From the NCBI GenBank assembly GCA_946558695.1, contig CAMNTQ010000006.1:25364-89363 (forward strand): a DNA stretch of 64,000 nucleotides. The letters run 5' to 3'. Position 1 is the stretch's first letter, and every line of letters begins with the position of its first letter. Made by a program: the position numbers and the translations under genes. Below, piece after piece: positions 53,242 through 62,000 of the stretch. The notes beneath the pieces are model-generated. The model saw only the letters and a list, made by a program, of their open reading frames with translations, was not told the DNA's origin and did not search any database. The DNA comes from an uncultured Lachnospiraceae bacterium (GTDB lineage: Bacteria > Bacillota > Clostridia > Lachnospirales > Lachnospiraceae).

Positions 53242-54183
53242 ATGATAAGGATAGGAGTACAGACAAAGGGAGTCGTTGGAGATACATCGCCAAGAGAAGG
53301 ATTCCGCCTGTTAAAAAAGGCAGGATTTTCATGTGCAGATTTTAGTTTGAATGTATATTTGACAAATACTCTATTGTATCAAAACGAAAAAAACGCTTTC
53401 TTTAATCAGACGGATACCGAATTGGAGAGACATTTTGAGAGACATAAATATGCTGCGAGGGAGAGCGGAATCGCAATTAATCAGATGCATATGCCTTATC
53501 CAATGTATGTCCCCGGAGGAAAAAACCGGCTGAATGAGTATCTGCGTGATATTGTTGCGCCTAAAAGTCTTAAGATTTGCGCTCATTTAGAGTGTCCGTA
53601 TATAGTGATTCATGGATTTAAGCTGCAGCATTTTCTTGGTTCGGAAGAACTGGAGTGGCAGGAAACAGAAAAGTTCTTGGATACGCTGGCTCCTGCGGCA
53701 AAGGAAATGGGAATTACTCTGTGCATTGAGAATCTTTATACCAGCATTGCAGGACATGTGGTGGAAGGTCCTTGCTGCGATGCGAAAAAAGCGTCAGAAC
53801 GGATAGACCGATTCAATGAAAAATATCATGCGGAAGTTTTGGGATTTTGCTTCGATACGGGGCATGCCAATTTGGTGGGGATTGACTTTGAAGATTTCAT
53901 TACTACACTTGGATTTAGGCTTAAAGTGCTTCATATTCATGACAATGACGGAATAGCGGATCTTCATCAGATACCATATACCTTTACAAAGACAAGGGAG
54001 AATAGAGTATCTACAGACTGGGAAGGATTTTTGCAAGGGCTGAGAAAGATTAATTTTAATAAGGTGTTGAGCTTTGAGACAGCTCCGGTCTTGTCTTCGT
54101 TTCCTGAAGAGATGGGGGAGGAAGCGCTTAAGTTTATCGCAAGAATCGGGCGGTATTTTGCAGAGCGGGTCGAAACGGTGTAA
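53242..54183 (+). CDS. Sugar phosphate isomerase/epimerase-like TIM barrel protein
   Basis: A 313-residue member of the xylose isomerase-like (AP endonuclease 2) barrel family. Metal-binding positions look intact: LCIENLYTS (Glu), GFCFDTGHANLVG (Asp, His), LHIHDNDGIADLH (His, Asp) and LSFETAP (Glu). It likely interconverts keto and aldo forms or epimerises a sugar or sugar phosphate. It is the last gene of the long plus-strand cluster and sits beyond the dehydrogenase remnant. It ends inside a strong hairpin shared with the convergent gene. The paralogue at 50480 has lost part of this site. Confidence 0.85.
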   Translation: MIRIGVQTKGVVGDTSPREGFRLLKKAGFSCADFSLNVYLTNTLLYQNEKNAFFNQTDTELERHFERHKYAARESGIAINQMHMPYPMYVPGGKNRLNEYLRDIVAPKSLKICAHLECPYIVIHGFKLQHFLGSEELEWQETEKFLDTLAPAAKEMGITLCIENLYTSIAGHVVEGPCCDAKKASERIDRFNEKYHAEVLGFCFDTGHANLVGIDFEDFITTLGFRLKVLHIHDNDGIADLHQIPYTFTKTRENRVSTDWEGFLQGLRKINFNKVLSFETAPVLSSFPEEMGEEALKFIARIGRYFAERVETV

Positions 54184-54223
54184 CCGGCAGGCGGATAGGT
54201 TGTGCCTATACTTCTGCCGGTTA
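54181..54223. terminator. Bidirectional terminator between convergent genes
   Basis: TAACCGGCAG (54181-54190) pairs with CTGCCGGTTA (54214-54223), with an inner ATAGG/CCTAT stem. The left arm begins with the stop codon of the plus-strand gene. Flanking T/A-rich sequence lies on the right (ATTTAACTTTTAG). It closes the large cluster and the GT2-TPR gene on the other strand. Confidence 0.75.
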
Positions 54224-54241
54224 CGAGGATTTAACTTTTAG

Positions 54242-56347
54242 TTATACTGCGAACAAAACGACTCTGTCCGGTATCGGCTTTTCACCATAATAACGCAGAT
54301 AGAACCGATAATTAGGATTCCATTCTTTCAAAAGTTTTGGAACCTGCCATAAATGGTTGCAGTCACTATCTATACAGACCGCCAGTTTCGGCTGTTCTTT
54401 TTCAATGTGTTTCCGGCAGCCCGCAAGGAGTTCCAAAAGTCCTGCGGACACATCCATGCGGATCAGATCCAGCGGCTCCTCCACTGCTTTATCAAGTTCA
54501 AGGTCTGCCAGTTCCGTGTTTATGAAAGAGACATCCCGGCAGCCGGAGAGACTTTTTTCCAGTTCTTCCCCTTCTGCCCCCTCTTGCGTGAAGAAGTAAA
54601 TCTTCTTATAGGTGTCGTCATAGGTATAAAGAAAACCATTCGCGCATTCCGTCTGATGTTCTCCTATATCCGCGCATGTCATCCCCTCCGCAGTCGGGAT
54701 GATATCCATATCCCAGAACTCCAGTCCGTTCTCTCTTGCCATGGATATGATACGGCTCTCTTTGCGCAGCCACATTTCCAACAGTCCATACAGGCATTGT
54801 TTCGATCGGTAGTCAGCAAGCTTCTCATAGAATGCCTCTATGGATTTATGGTGTTCCTTAAGCATATCTGCCAGTCCTCTGATCAGAGCTTTCTCATAAA
54901 GCTTTTCTGCATCCATATCCCTAAGCTCATTCAGGAGAGAAAGGAAATTCATATCTGTCCGGTTTCTTATGGAAATATTGGGATAGGCTTCTTTCAAAGC
55001 TTCCTGTTTTTTTGCCCATGACTGACAGTTGTCAGACCATAGTTCTTTTATTTCTTCTTCTGACATGCCCGCCCGGATAAATTCCTCCAACTTCTGGTAT
55101 CCCGTTGTCATCGTCATCTTTAAGATAAATAGCTTATCTTTCAGGCTGTCAATATCATAGATCTTCCCAAGGAAAGCGTACGCTTGCGCCGCTTCCGTGT
55201 TTCTGTCATCTTTTAAAAGTTCCAGAAGACAGGAGAGGGGAGTTTCCTGATATTTATCAACCCGCAGAGACAGGGTGCAATAATATACGCTTTTCTGCGC
55301 ATCCTTTTTTTCGGAATAATACAGGGCGAGATAAGCGTATATATGGTCTAAACGCCCGGCCATCTTCAGGGTGTCAACCCCTCTATAATATTCAAGTTTC
55401 TGAAGCGCAGCCTCAAAAAATAATACAACTCCATCGGTATCTCCCAGTTTCTGCAGGTAGCATGCCATGCCGAATTCGATGTCGGGATAGGAGTATCCGG
55501 CTCTGCAATAACGTTCATAAAGCGCGTATGCCTTCTCTTTATACTGTTCGGGATTTCCGGTTCTGCCGCTGCTTGCCGCGGTGAACCAAGTCATCAGCGC
55601 CGTGTTGATCTGCGGCGGTTCTGCCTTATGAAGCCCTTCCTCAAGTACCTTTTCCGCCGTCTGCAGCGCTTCCGTATAATGCTCCTCCGCAGAAAAAGCT
55701 TCTGCCAGATAAGCCCATGAATCATAGTCGTCCGGATCATTGTGCACCGCCTTTTTTAAGAGCGGGACATTGCGCTTCCCCTTTTCTGCTATGACGGAGC
55801 GAAAATAACCGGTGTGCATGATCGACAGCGCTTCTGTAGCGTCCACTAACTGGAGATCCCGGCCCCGGGTAGACGCCAACACTTCGTGGATTGGCTTACG
55901 GTAACGGACGTCTTCCCGATTTCGGAAGATACGGTCCTGTTCACTGACAGCAAACACTTTGCCCTCATCGTTTAACTGCGCCCACGTAGCGCGGATCACA
56001 TCGGGCGTTCCATTCTGGGAGAAGTTCTTCTCCGCAGTCCGGATCACTTCCGGGAGCTTCCTTGCATCTTCTGGGGTAAAATATTCGTCTGCGTCAAGAA
56101 ATGCGATCCAGTCTCCGGATGCCTGCTCTATGGCATAGTTTTTTGCCGCTGAAAAATCATCGCACCATTCAAAGTGAAAGATCTTCGCTCCCATACTCTC
56201 TGCAATCTCTACCGTATGATCCGTAGAACCGGTATCCACGACAATCTGCTCCTGTACAATCTCCTTCGCCCAAGAAAGAGCCCGCCGGATATTCTTCTCC
56301 TCATTTTTCACGATCATGCATTGGGATATGTTTATTTCCTTAGCCAT
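54242..56347 (-). CDS. GT2 glycosyltransferase with TPR repeats and C-terminal FkbM-like domain, adjacent to flagellin
   Basis: A 701-residue cytosolic protein. Residues 1-120 are a WaaE/SunS-like GT-A domain (ISQCMIVKNEEKNIRRALSW, IVVDTGSTDHTVEIAESMGA, WIAFLDADEYFTPEDARKLP). Residues 205-430 contain TPR-type helix pairs (DYDSWAYLAEAFSAEEHYTE). Residues about 555-701 resemble an FkbM methyltransferase with changed motifs: CADIGEHQTECANGF in place of DGGSF, and LIRMDVSAGLLELLAGCRKH in place of the usual MDIEG, so methylation activity is doubtful. It lies just downstream of flagellin on the same strand, separated by a hairpin. Proteins of this layout beside flagellin genes are good candidates for flagellin glycosyltransferases. 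Start after AAAGGAGG. Confidence 0.87.
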   Translation of the reverse strand: MAKEINISQCMIVKNEEKNIRRALSWAKEIVQEQIVVDTGSTDHTVEIAESMGAKIFHFEWCDDFSAAKNYAIEQASGDWIAFLDADEYFTPEDARKLPEVIRTAEKNFSQNGTPDVIRATWAQLNDEGKVFAVSEQDRIFRNREDVRYRKPIHEVLASTRGRDLQLVDATEALSIMHTGYFRSVIAEKGKRNVPLLKKAVHNDPDDYDSWAYLAEAFSAEEHYTEALQTAEKVLEEGLHKAEPPQINTALMTWFTAASSGRTGNPEQYKEKAYALYERYCRAGYSYPDIEFGMACYLQKLGDTDGVVLFFEAALQKLEYYRGVDTLKMAGRLDHIYAYLALYYSEKKDAQKSVYYCTLSLRVDKYQETPLSCLLELLKDDRNTEAAQAYAFLGKIYDIDSLKDKLFILKMTMTTGYQKLEEFIRAGMSEEEIKELWSDNCQSWAKKQEALKEAYPNISIRNRTDMNFLSLLNELRDMDAEKLYEKALIRGLADMLKEHHKSIEAFYEKLADYRSKQCLYGLLEMWLRKESRIISMARENGLEFWDMDIIPTAEGMTCADIGEHQTECANGFLYTYDDTYKKIYFFTQEGAEGEELEKSLSGCRDVSFINTELADLELDKAVEEPLDLIRMDVSAGLLELLAGCRKHIEKEQPKLAVCIDSDCNHLWQVPKLLKEWNPNYRFYLRYYGEKPIPDRVVLFAV

Positions 56348-56458
56348 CAGAAACCTCCTTTTGTAAGCAGGCGAAACTTTCGCGCCGTCCGCCTGATATA
56401 TTATGTGATGCTGGAGTCAAGAGGTATTTTGCCTTTAGCATCATTCTATTAAAAATAA

Positions 56459-56486
56459 GTGTCTGCCCCAGTGACGGGGCAGACAC
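56459..56486 (-). terminator. Terminator downstream of flagellin
   Basis: GTGTCTGCCCC (56459-56469) pairs perfectly with GGGGCAGACAC (56476-56486). Read on the minus strand it is followed by TTATTTTTAATAG. It lies between flagellin and the GT2-TPR gene, so the latter is expressed by read-through or its own promoter. Confidence 0.85.
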
Positions 56487-56566
56487 CTCATATCAAAACA
56501 ATATAACCTGCCTTGATATCTCATACATTTTCAAAACTGTAAAAACAGTCTCAGATCAGAATCCAA

Positions 56567-58264
56567 TTACTGGAGTAACTGCAATACGCCCTGAGGAATC
56601 TGGTTAGCCTGAGCGAGCATAGCCTGAGAAGCCTGAACAAGAATGTTATTCTTGGTGTAAGCCATCATCTCTTCAGCCATGTCAACGTCACGGATACGGC
56701 TCTCAGCAGCAGTCATGTTCTCTGTTGTTACACTCAGGTTGTTGATGGTGTGCTCCAGACGGTTCTGAAGGGCACCAAGATCACCACGAGTAGAGGATAC
56801 TGTGTTGATAGCAGCCTTAACTTTGTTGATGGCATCCGTTGCACCAGCCTGTGTGCTGATATCGATACCGCTGATTCCAAGTGCGGAAGCGCTCATATCG
56901 CCAACAGCAACCTTTAACTGGTTGAAGTCATCAGATGTATCACCAATCTGAAGTGTAAGGTTAGAACCAGATATGGATGCAACACCCTTCTGGATCAGGT
57001 TTCTCCAATGTGTTGATGTAGCATTTACATTACCAACTGATCCGTTAGCGCCTTTACCGTCATCACCAGCCAGATTATTTACTTCGTAATCTACACCGCC
57101 TTCTTTTTCAGTAACACGGATCATTGTCTTACCAGTAGCTTTATCGTAATCTGTTCCAACGATGAAGTTCTTATTATTCTTAGCAGCAGCAGTCAAACGT
57201 CCTGCAGCAATACCAACCAGATTAGAAGAAGTTGCTGTCATATCTGTCAGGTCGATAACATTGGAACCACCCTTGAAGCTGCTGTTCTTGCCTACTGCAA
57301 ATGTATAAGTTGTGTCGCCGATCTTAAGTGCGCCGCCATCTTTTACAATAGTAGTATCTAATGTAAACGCAGCCTCGCCATACATTCTCTGGTTAGCAGG
57401 TCCGACACCTTCCTGTTCTACCGTAACAGCAATCTGCTGTCCATTATTAACAACAGCCTTATCAGCTTCAAGTACAACATTCAATTTCGTAGTTGACGGA
57501 GCGTCTGCAGGTTTCTGAGCTGTCAGCGTAACTTTCGTTCCTGTAACTTTTACGTCATACTTAACGTTATCAATCTCAATTTCATTCTTAATCTTTCCGG
57601 CAAGATTCACGCCGCTAACCGGAGAACTGGAGCTAACTGTTTTGTCAGCGCCTGTTTTGAAGAGATCCTCACCGCCGACTGTAAAAGTCTTGATTGCAGC
57701 GCCAGCCTGTGTAGTCTGGATGCTAACCTGACTTAAATCAAAGCTGTAGATAGCATTCTGCGGATCTTTACCTAACTGTCCGTCAGCTACGATCGTCAAA
57801 TCACCAGCCATATCTGTCATACCGATAGCGCTAACTTTTCCGCCGAGAGAGCCGTCTAACAGATTGATTCCGTTGAAGTTTGTTCCCTCAGAAATACGGT
57901 TGATCTCGTCCTGAAGAGCCTTAACCTCTGCCTGAAGGTTTGCACGGTCTTCATCCTGATATGTTCCGTTTGCAGACTGGCTAGCCAGTTCTACCATGCG
58001 GTTCAGCATGGAGTGAACTTCTGTAAGAGCACCCTCTGCTGTCTGGATCAAAGAAATACCATCATTGGCATTCTTCTGTGCTGTCTTAAGACCTGTGATC
58101 TGAGCACGCATCTTTTCAGAAATAGCAAGCCCTGCAGCGTCATCGCCTGCACGGTTGATTCTGTAACCGGAAGACAGCTTCTCTAAGTTTTTAGCAACTG
58201 CGCTGTTATTATTTGTTAAGTTTCTGTAAGAGCTTAATGCAGCTATGTTGTGTTGAATTCTCAT
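56567..58264 (-). CDS. fliC: Flagellin
   Basis: A 565-residue flagellin, the filament subunit exported by the flagellar type III apparatus. The conserved D0/D1 N-terminus is MRIQHNIAALSSYRNLTNNN to about residue 170, with LSSGYRINRAGDDAAGLAIS. The C-terminal D1/D0 part runs from ISTQAGATDAINKVKAAINT to the end PQGVLQLLQ. The central 200-460 region is Thr/Ser/Asn/Gly-rich and beta-type, exposed on the filament and the likely glycan acceptor. No signal peptide. AAGGAGG lies 7 nt upstream of the ATG, with a sigma-D-like promoter and a long leader. Symbol fliC is used as the generic flagellin name (hag in Bacillus). Confidence 0.97.
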   Translation of the reverse strand: MRIQHNIAALSSYRNLTNNNSAVAKNLEKLSSGYRINRAGDDAAGLAISEKMRAQITGLKTAQKNANDGISLIQTAEGALTEVHSMLNRMVELASQSANGTYQDEDRANLQAEVKALQDEINRISEGTNFNGINLLDGSLGGKVSAIGMTDMAGDLTIVADGQLGKDPQNAIYSFDLSQVSIQTTQAGAAIKTFTVGGEDLFKTGADKTVSSSSPVSGVNLAGKIKNEIEIDNVKYDVKVTGTKVTLTAQKPADAPSTTKLNVVLEADKAVVNNGQQIAVTVEQEGVGPANQRMYGEAAFTLDTTIVKDGGALKIGDTTYTFAVGKNSSFKGGSNVIDLTDMTATSSNLVGIAAGRLTAAAKNNKNFIVGTDYDKATGKTMIRVTEKEGGVDYEVNNLAGDDGKGANGSVGNVNATSTHWRNLIQKGVASISGSNLTLQIGDTSDDFNQLKVAVGDMSASALGISGIDISTQAGATDAINKVKAAINTVSSTRGDLGALQNRLEHTINNLSVTTENMTAAESRIRDVDMAEEMMAYTKNNILVQASQAMLAQANQIPQGVLQLLQ

Positions 58265-58270
58265 AAATAT

Positions 58271-58306
58271 ACCTCCTTGAATTGTACCGGAGACCTCCTT
58301 GTCTCC
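58271..58306 (-). promoter_or_regulatory. Flagellin mRNA leader hairpin with GGA motifs, candidate CsrA binding region
   Basis: On the minus strand the leader reads GGAGAC-AAGGAG-GTCTCC (58306-58289), a 6-bp stem whose loop displays AAGGAG. It is followed by CAAGGAGG overlapping the real ribosome binding site (58279-58272). Two GGA sites, one in a hairpin loop and one at the Shine-Dalgarno, match the known arrangement by which CsrA represses hag translation in Bacillus. No csrA or fliW gene is in the window. Confidence 0.5.
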
Positions 58307-58427
58307 TATAGTTATTAATAATTACTATTGCTGTATTTTCCTTATGGGCCCTTCATCCGGAAAACCAGCGATTTGCAAGCAGCGAATTGTGGATTTTTTC
58401 ATCCATATTTTGTTGCTTATGTTCTTA

Positions 58428-58454
58428 TTATCGAACATTTCCCGATAAAGTTAA
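58428..58454 (-). promoter_or_regulatory. Sigma-D (sigma-28) promoter of flagellin
   Basis: Read on the minus strand: TTAACTTT (58454-58447), 11 nt, TTCGATAA (58435-58428). It matches the TAAAGTTT-N11-GCCGATAA pattern closely and points at flagellin, leaving a leader of roughly 155 nt. Confidence 0.7.
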
Positions 58455-58607
58455 GAGCACTTTTCAATTTTTTAAAGAACTTATAATTTATAGCTGTGTT
58501 TCTTTCTTTTATTTGTCTTTTTCTATAATATTAAAATATATTTCTTCATAGAAAGATTACATTATTTCCGAATATGATGTATAACGTACTTGTGTGCTGT
58601 GGCAGAA

Positions 58608-58636
58608 TTGTCAAAAGACATAAGAAAGCGTATAAT
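58608..58636 (+). promoter_or_regulatory. Sigma-A promoter upstream of the leader ORF / HExxH / FRG operon
   Basis: TTGTCA (58608-58613), a 17-nt spacer and a perfect TATAAT (58631-58636). It points toward the 59-codon ORF at 58767. It is the strongest vegetative promoter seen in the window. Confidence 0.7.
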
Positions 58637-58700
58637 TAACAAGTTGGATAAGCGTACCTTGACAAGTATATAATTTTTATTGAATCTTTAAATAAATTTG

Positions 58701-58729
58701 TTGATTTAGCAGAAACTATAGTGTAGAAT
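58701..58729 (+). promoter_or_regulatory. Second candidate sigma-A promoter of the same operon
   Basis: TTGATT (58701-58706), a 17-nt spacer and TAGAAT (58724-58729), 38 nt before the ATG at 58767. Matches are 4/6 and 5/6. It could work in tandem with the upstream promoter. Together with the flagellin promoter these account for the 58265-58766 non-coding region, which has no other ORF. Confidence 0.5.
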
Positions 58730-58766
58730 AAGATAAATTAAGGAGAAAAAATCAAGGAGGAAAGAG

Positions 58767-58946
58767 ATGAAGGAAGGGAAAAAGATAACAGGTATTGTAT
58801 TGCCCGTTGTTGTTGACACATTACCGGGAAGGGAGATGAAAACATCATATATAGAGAAAAAGATCTTTCATTCTCCCAGAACAAATAAGGGATTCCATCT
58901 GTTGTCTCCTTCTCATATTAAACGGATGAAAAAATTACCTTTTTGA
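58767..58946 (+). CDS. Small basic 59-residue protein / leader ORF
   Basis: A short frame with an excellent ribosome binding site (AAGGAGG, 6 nt spacing) encodes MKEGKKITGIVLPVVVDTLP and 39 further residues, ending IKRMKKLPF. It is strongly basic with one short hydrophobic patch and no signal peptide. It is followed 10 bp later by a strong terminator and then the 1140-residue protein gene. I do not recognise it. It may be a real small protein (for example a regulator or antitoxin-like partner) or a leader peptide whose translation influences read-through of the terminator. Confidence 0.6.
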   Translation: MKEGKKITGIVLPVVVDTLPGREMKTSYIEKKIFHSPRTNKGFHLLSPSHIKRMKKLPF

Positions 58947-58956
58947 TAAAAAGATA

Positions 58957-58998
58957 AAAACCAGTTCTGAAATTAACAGAACTGGTTTTTTGCTTTTA
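58957..58998 (+). terminator. Intra-operon terminator (possible attenuator)
   Basis: AAAACCAGTTCTG (58957-58969) pairs with CAGAACTGGTTTT (58977-58989), followed by TTGCTTTT. A perfect 13-bp stem. It lies between the 59-codon ORF and the HExxH protein gene, for which no separate promoter is evident. Confidence 0.85.
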
Positions 58999-59032
58999 AA
59001 ATATAACAGAAGAGTATGTAGGAGGAACAATT

Positions 59033-62000
59033 GTGGGAAAGATAAAAATGCTGAATTTGTTTCGTTGTAGTTCGGCTGGAGACAAGTTAAAAGAAAACGA
59101 TATACATTTTTTTGTGACAGATTATTTCGACGGAATTAAAGTAGAAGAGCTGAGTTCTGAAACTACTACGCTGGCTGAATGTATGGGGATAAAAAAGAAA
59201 GCAAATAAAGAACATGCCGGTATATCTCATCAAAGGTACTGCTTATATTCTGAGGCAGAACAAGATAATGATATTTTTAATTTTAATCTCGACCTTCCTA
59301 TATTAACAGTAATTCAGGTTTTTATAAATCCAGATATTTATCAGTCGGATAATTTTATGGAAGACGGAAAAGAGGTATCTTGTAGTAATTGTATAAAAAG
59401 AATGGAAGAATGTATTCAGGAAGAGTTTAAAGAGACTGCAAATCTTCAATGGCAAGTTTATAGACTATTGACCGCAGGGGATTTCGCCGTTATTGTACGA
59501 AGCAGAAATATACATGATGCCTATGATATTACTACCCTTATTAGAAATATTCATATAATTCCAGAAAGAACAGATAAAAGAGTGGCTGTATTTTTTACTT
59601 ATAGTATAGCAGGTATACCTAATATAAATAATTACAATACATGTGGACCTATAAACTGGAATGAATATCTGAATAAGGAAGACAGGGTTATTGTGCGAAT
59701 CGTTTATTCTCAGTCAGGGAAAGAAGGGAATAAAATAGAAGAACAATCTCTGACATTTGGACACCGGCTTTTGGGGAGATATGACTTCCAGCAAGAATAT
59801 AGTTCTTCAGAGTTTCAGGAGTTATATCCGTATATACGGGATTACAAGTTTGGCGAAGGGAAAATTACAGAGGAAATTTTGAACGCTGTTTCTGCGGATA
59901 AAACGAAAAGTTTATTAAAGATGATAAAAACAGGACAAGTTTTACGGATTAATGAAAAAATCCTTCTCTATTATGAAAGTGAATCTTTGTTGAAAGAAAG
60001 CTCAAAGTATGTCTGGAAAGTATCCAATGAGAAAGAATGGATTTCACTGTATGAAAAGAATGCTCAGACTCTTCTTAAAATAAAAGATCTGGTGACAAAA
60101 GAACTTGAAGATAAAGACAATGAAAATAATATAGAAAAGTTTTATCCCAGAGAACGCAATCTGAAAGAGTATGTACGATTACTGGGACGTTTTTGCCGCG
60201 TCCTTTATGAAATCAACCAAATGCGGGAACTGCGGATCAGCACTGCAAATCTGACTAGACAACTGGCAATTATGTTGGAGTCTCTTCTGGACTATATAAA
60301 AAATGCCAGAATAAATAAATGTGATATTCTGGAGACTGCAAACAGAATTGATGAATATCTGCATTTAGGGATTGGTTCTCTGGAGATTTTCGCGAGATAT
60401 ATAAGAAATATAAACTTACAGACATTACAGACGCCAAACTATGATCTGCAGACAAATATGTGTATAGAAAAGATATTACTGTCATATAGTCAATTCTTAC
60501 AGCCATTTTTAGTGAAACAAAAATCAGATATAGATAATAAGAGACCCTATTATCTTTCGAATACATTATATCCCATTGTAGTGCCCAATATGGGAGTAAA
60601 GGATATGTCGGTCTGTGTATTATTTGATGATTATCATTTAGAAGACAAGATTTTAAAAGACGAGACACATGATAAACTGATGGTAGTGAACAGTCCGACT
60701 TTTTCTTATTTGTGTGAGACCTGTTTTTTGCTTCCGACAGCGTTTCATGAGATTGCTCATCAATTTAGGTATGAATCTCATGAGGAGAGAAATGCCTGCT
60801 TAGAAGCGTTTCTCCTGAAGGAGTTCATATATATTGTTGTTTTTGAACTGATGGAAAAGGAGTATGAATTTCAGGCGGAAAAAGAACTTGAAAAAGTAGT
60901 GGATGCTGTATATCAAAAGATAAAAGGACAAATTGTGTCTGATAAAATCAAAAAAGGCGGTTTTCAATTATTTAAGCTGAATTTTGAGATGGAGATGCAA
61001 AAATTTCTGGCATCAGTAAACGAGCAGCAATCACCCGCATATATTATCAGTCAGTATCTGGAAAAAACCAAAGGAGATGTAAGGTATTTTGATGAAAATA
61101 TATTGTGGTTAATTGAAAGGATAGAGGAGGAAATTGAAAAAGCTCAAAGTTGTTTCAGAAAAGACAATATTTATGATACAGAAATATTGATTCAACTCTT
61201 TAAAGAATATTTTTTGATGCAGGAAAAACAAATACTTGAAGAAATTGAAGGAATTTTGATTAAAATAAAGGCTGAAAGGAAGAGCGCAGGGAAATGGCTG
61301 GCAGAGGATTTAGAAAAATTCTGTCTGGAAATATGGAAAGATATCCCTCGAGAAGAAAAGGGCCGGGAGCTGTTTAAATTGTGGGAAAATTTAGAGGAAA
61401 ATAGTTTAGATTTTGTCATGCGGGAAGATTTGAAAAATTTATTAAAACATTATCATAATCTATATAATACATTTAGTTATACAGAAGATATTTGTGAAAC
61501 AGAACCAGACCAGTTAGAGCAGGAGATTCGATACCAGAATGTTTTTAAAAATATGTGTACTGCTATGTATGAAGAGTTGCTCCATTTATTAAATGAATTA
61601 GAAAGAGAAAGGAATGAACAACTCAAGTGGGACACTATGCTTATAAAAAACGAGAAATTAGAATATATAAAACGAAAAATAAAATTTGAAAAGAAAGAAG
61701 GGATGGAAAAAAGATTAAAATCTATTTTTTCTCATTATCAAGATTCAAGGATCAGGGAGTTTATTACAAGTCAGATGGAATATTATATCGAAGTGACTTC
61801 CGACATTTTTATGTGCTCTATGATGGGCTTAGAAATATTTGGTTATCTTGTAGTAGCTGCAGAAAATTTTGTGTTTAATAATGAGAATGAATTAATGCTG
61901 TATAAACGGATGTCTTTAGTTTTGCAATGCCTAAGCAAAGAACGCGCAGGGGAAAATCTGACAACAGAGATTTTCTCAAATGAACTATTAGATACTTTGC

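Noticed and set aside
54353..55021. A 222-codon plus-strand frame within the GT2-TPR gene
   Set aside because: Antisense shadow of a clear coding region; no ribosome binding site and Cys/Phe-rich non-protein-like composition.
58436..58452. CCCGATAA on the plus strand, considered as a second sigma-D site
   Set aside because: It arises from the spacer of the minus-strand flagellin promoter and has no matching -35 on the plus strand.
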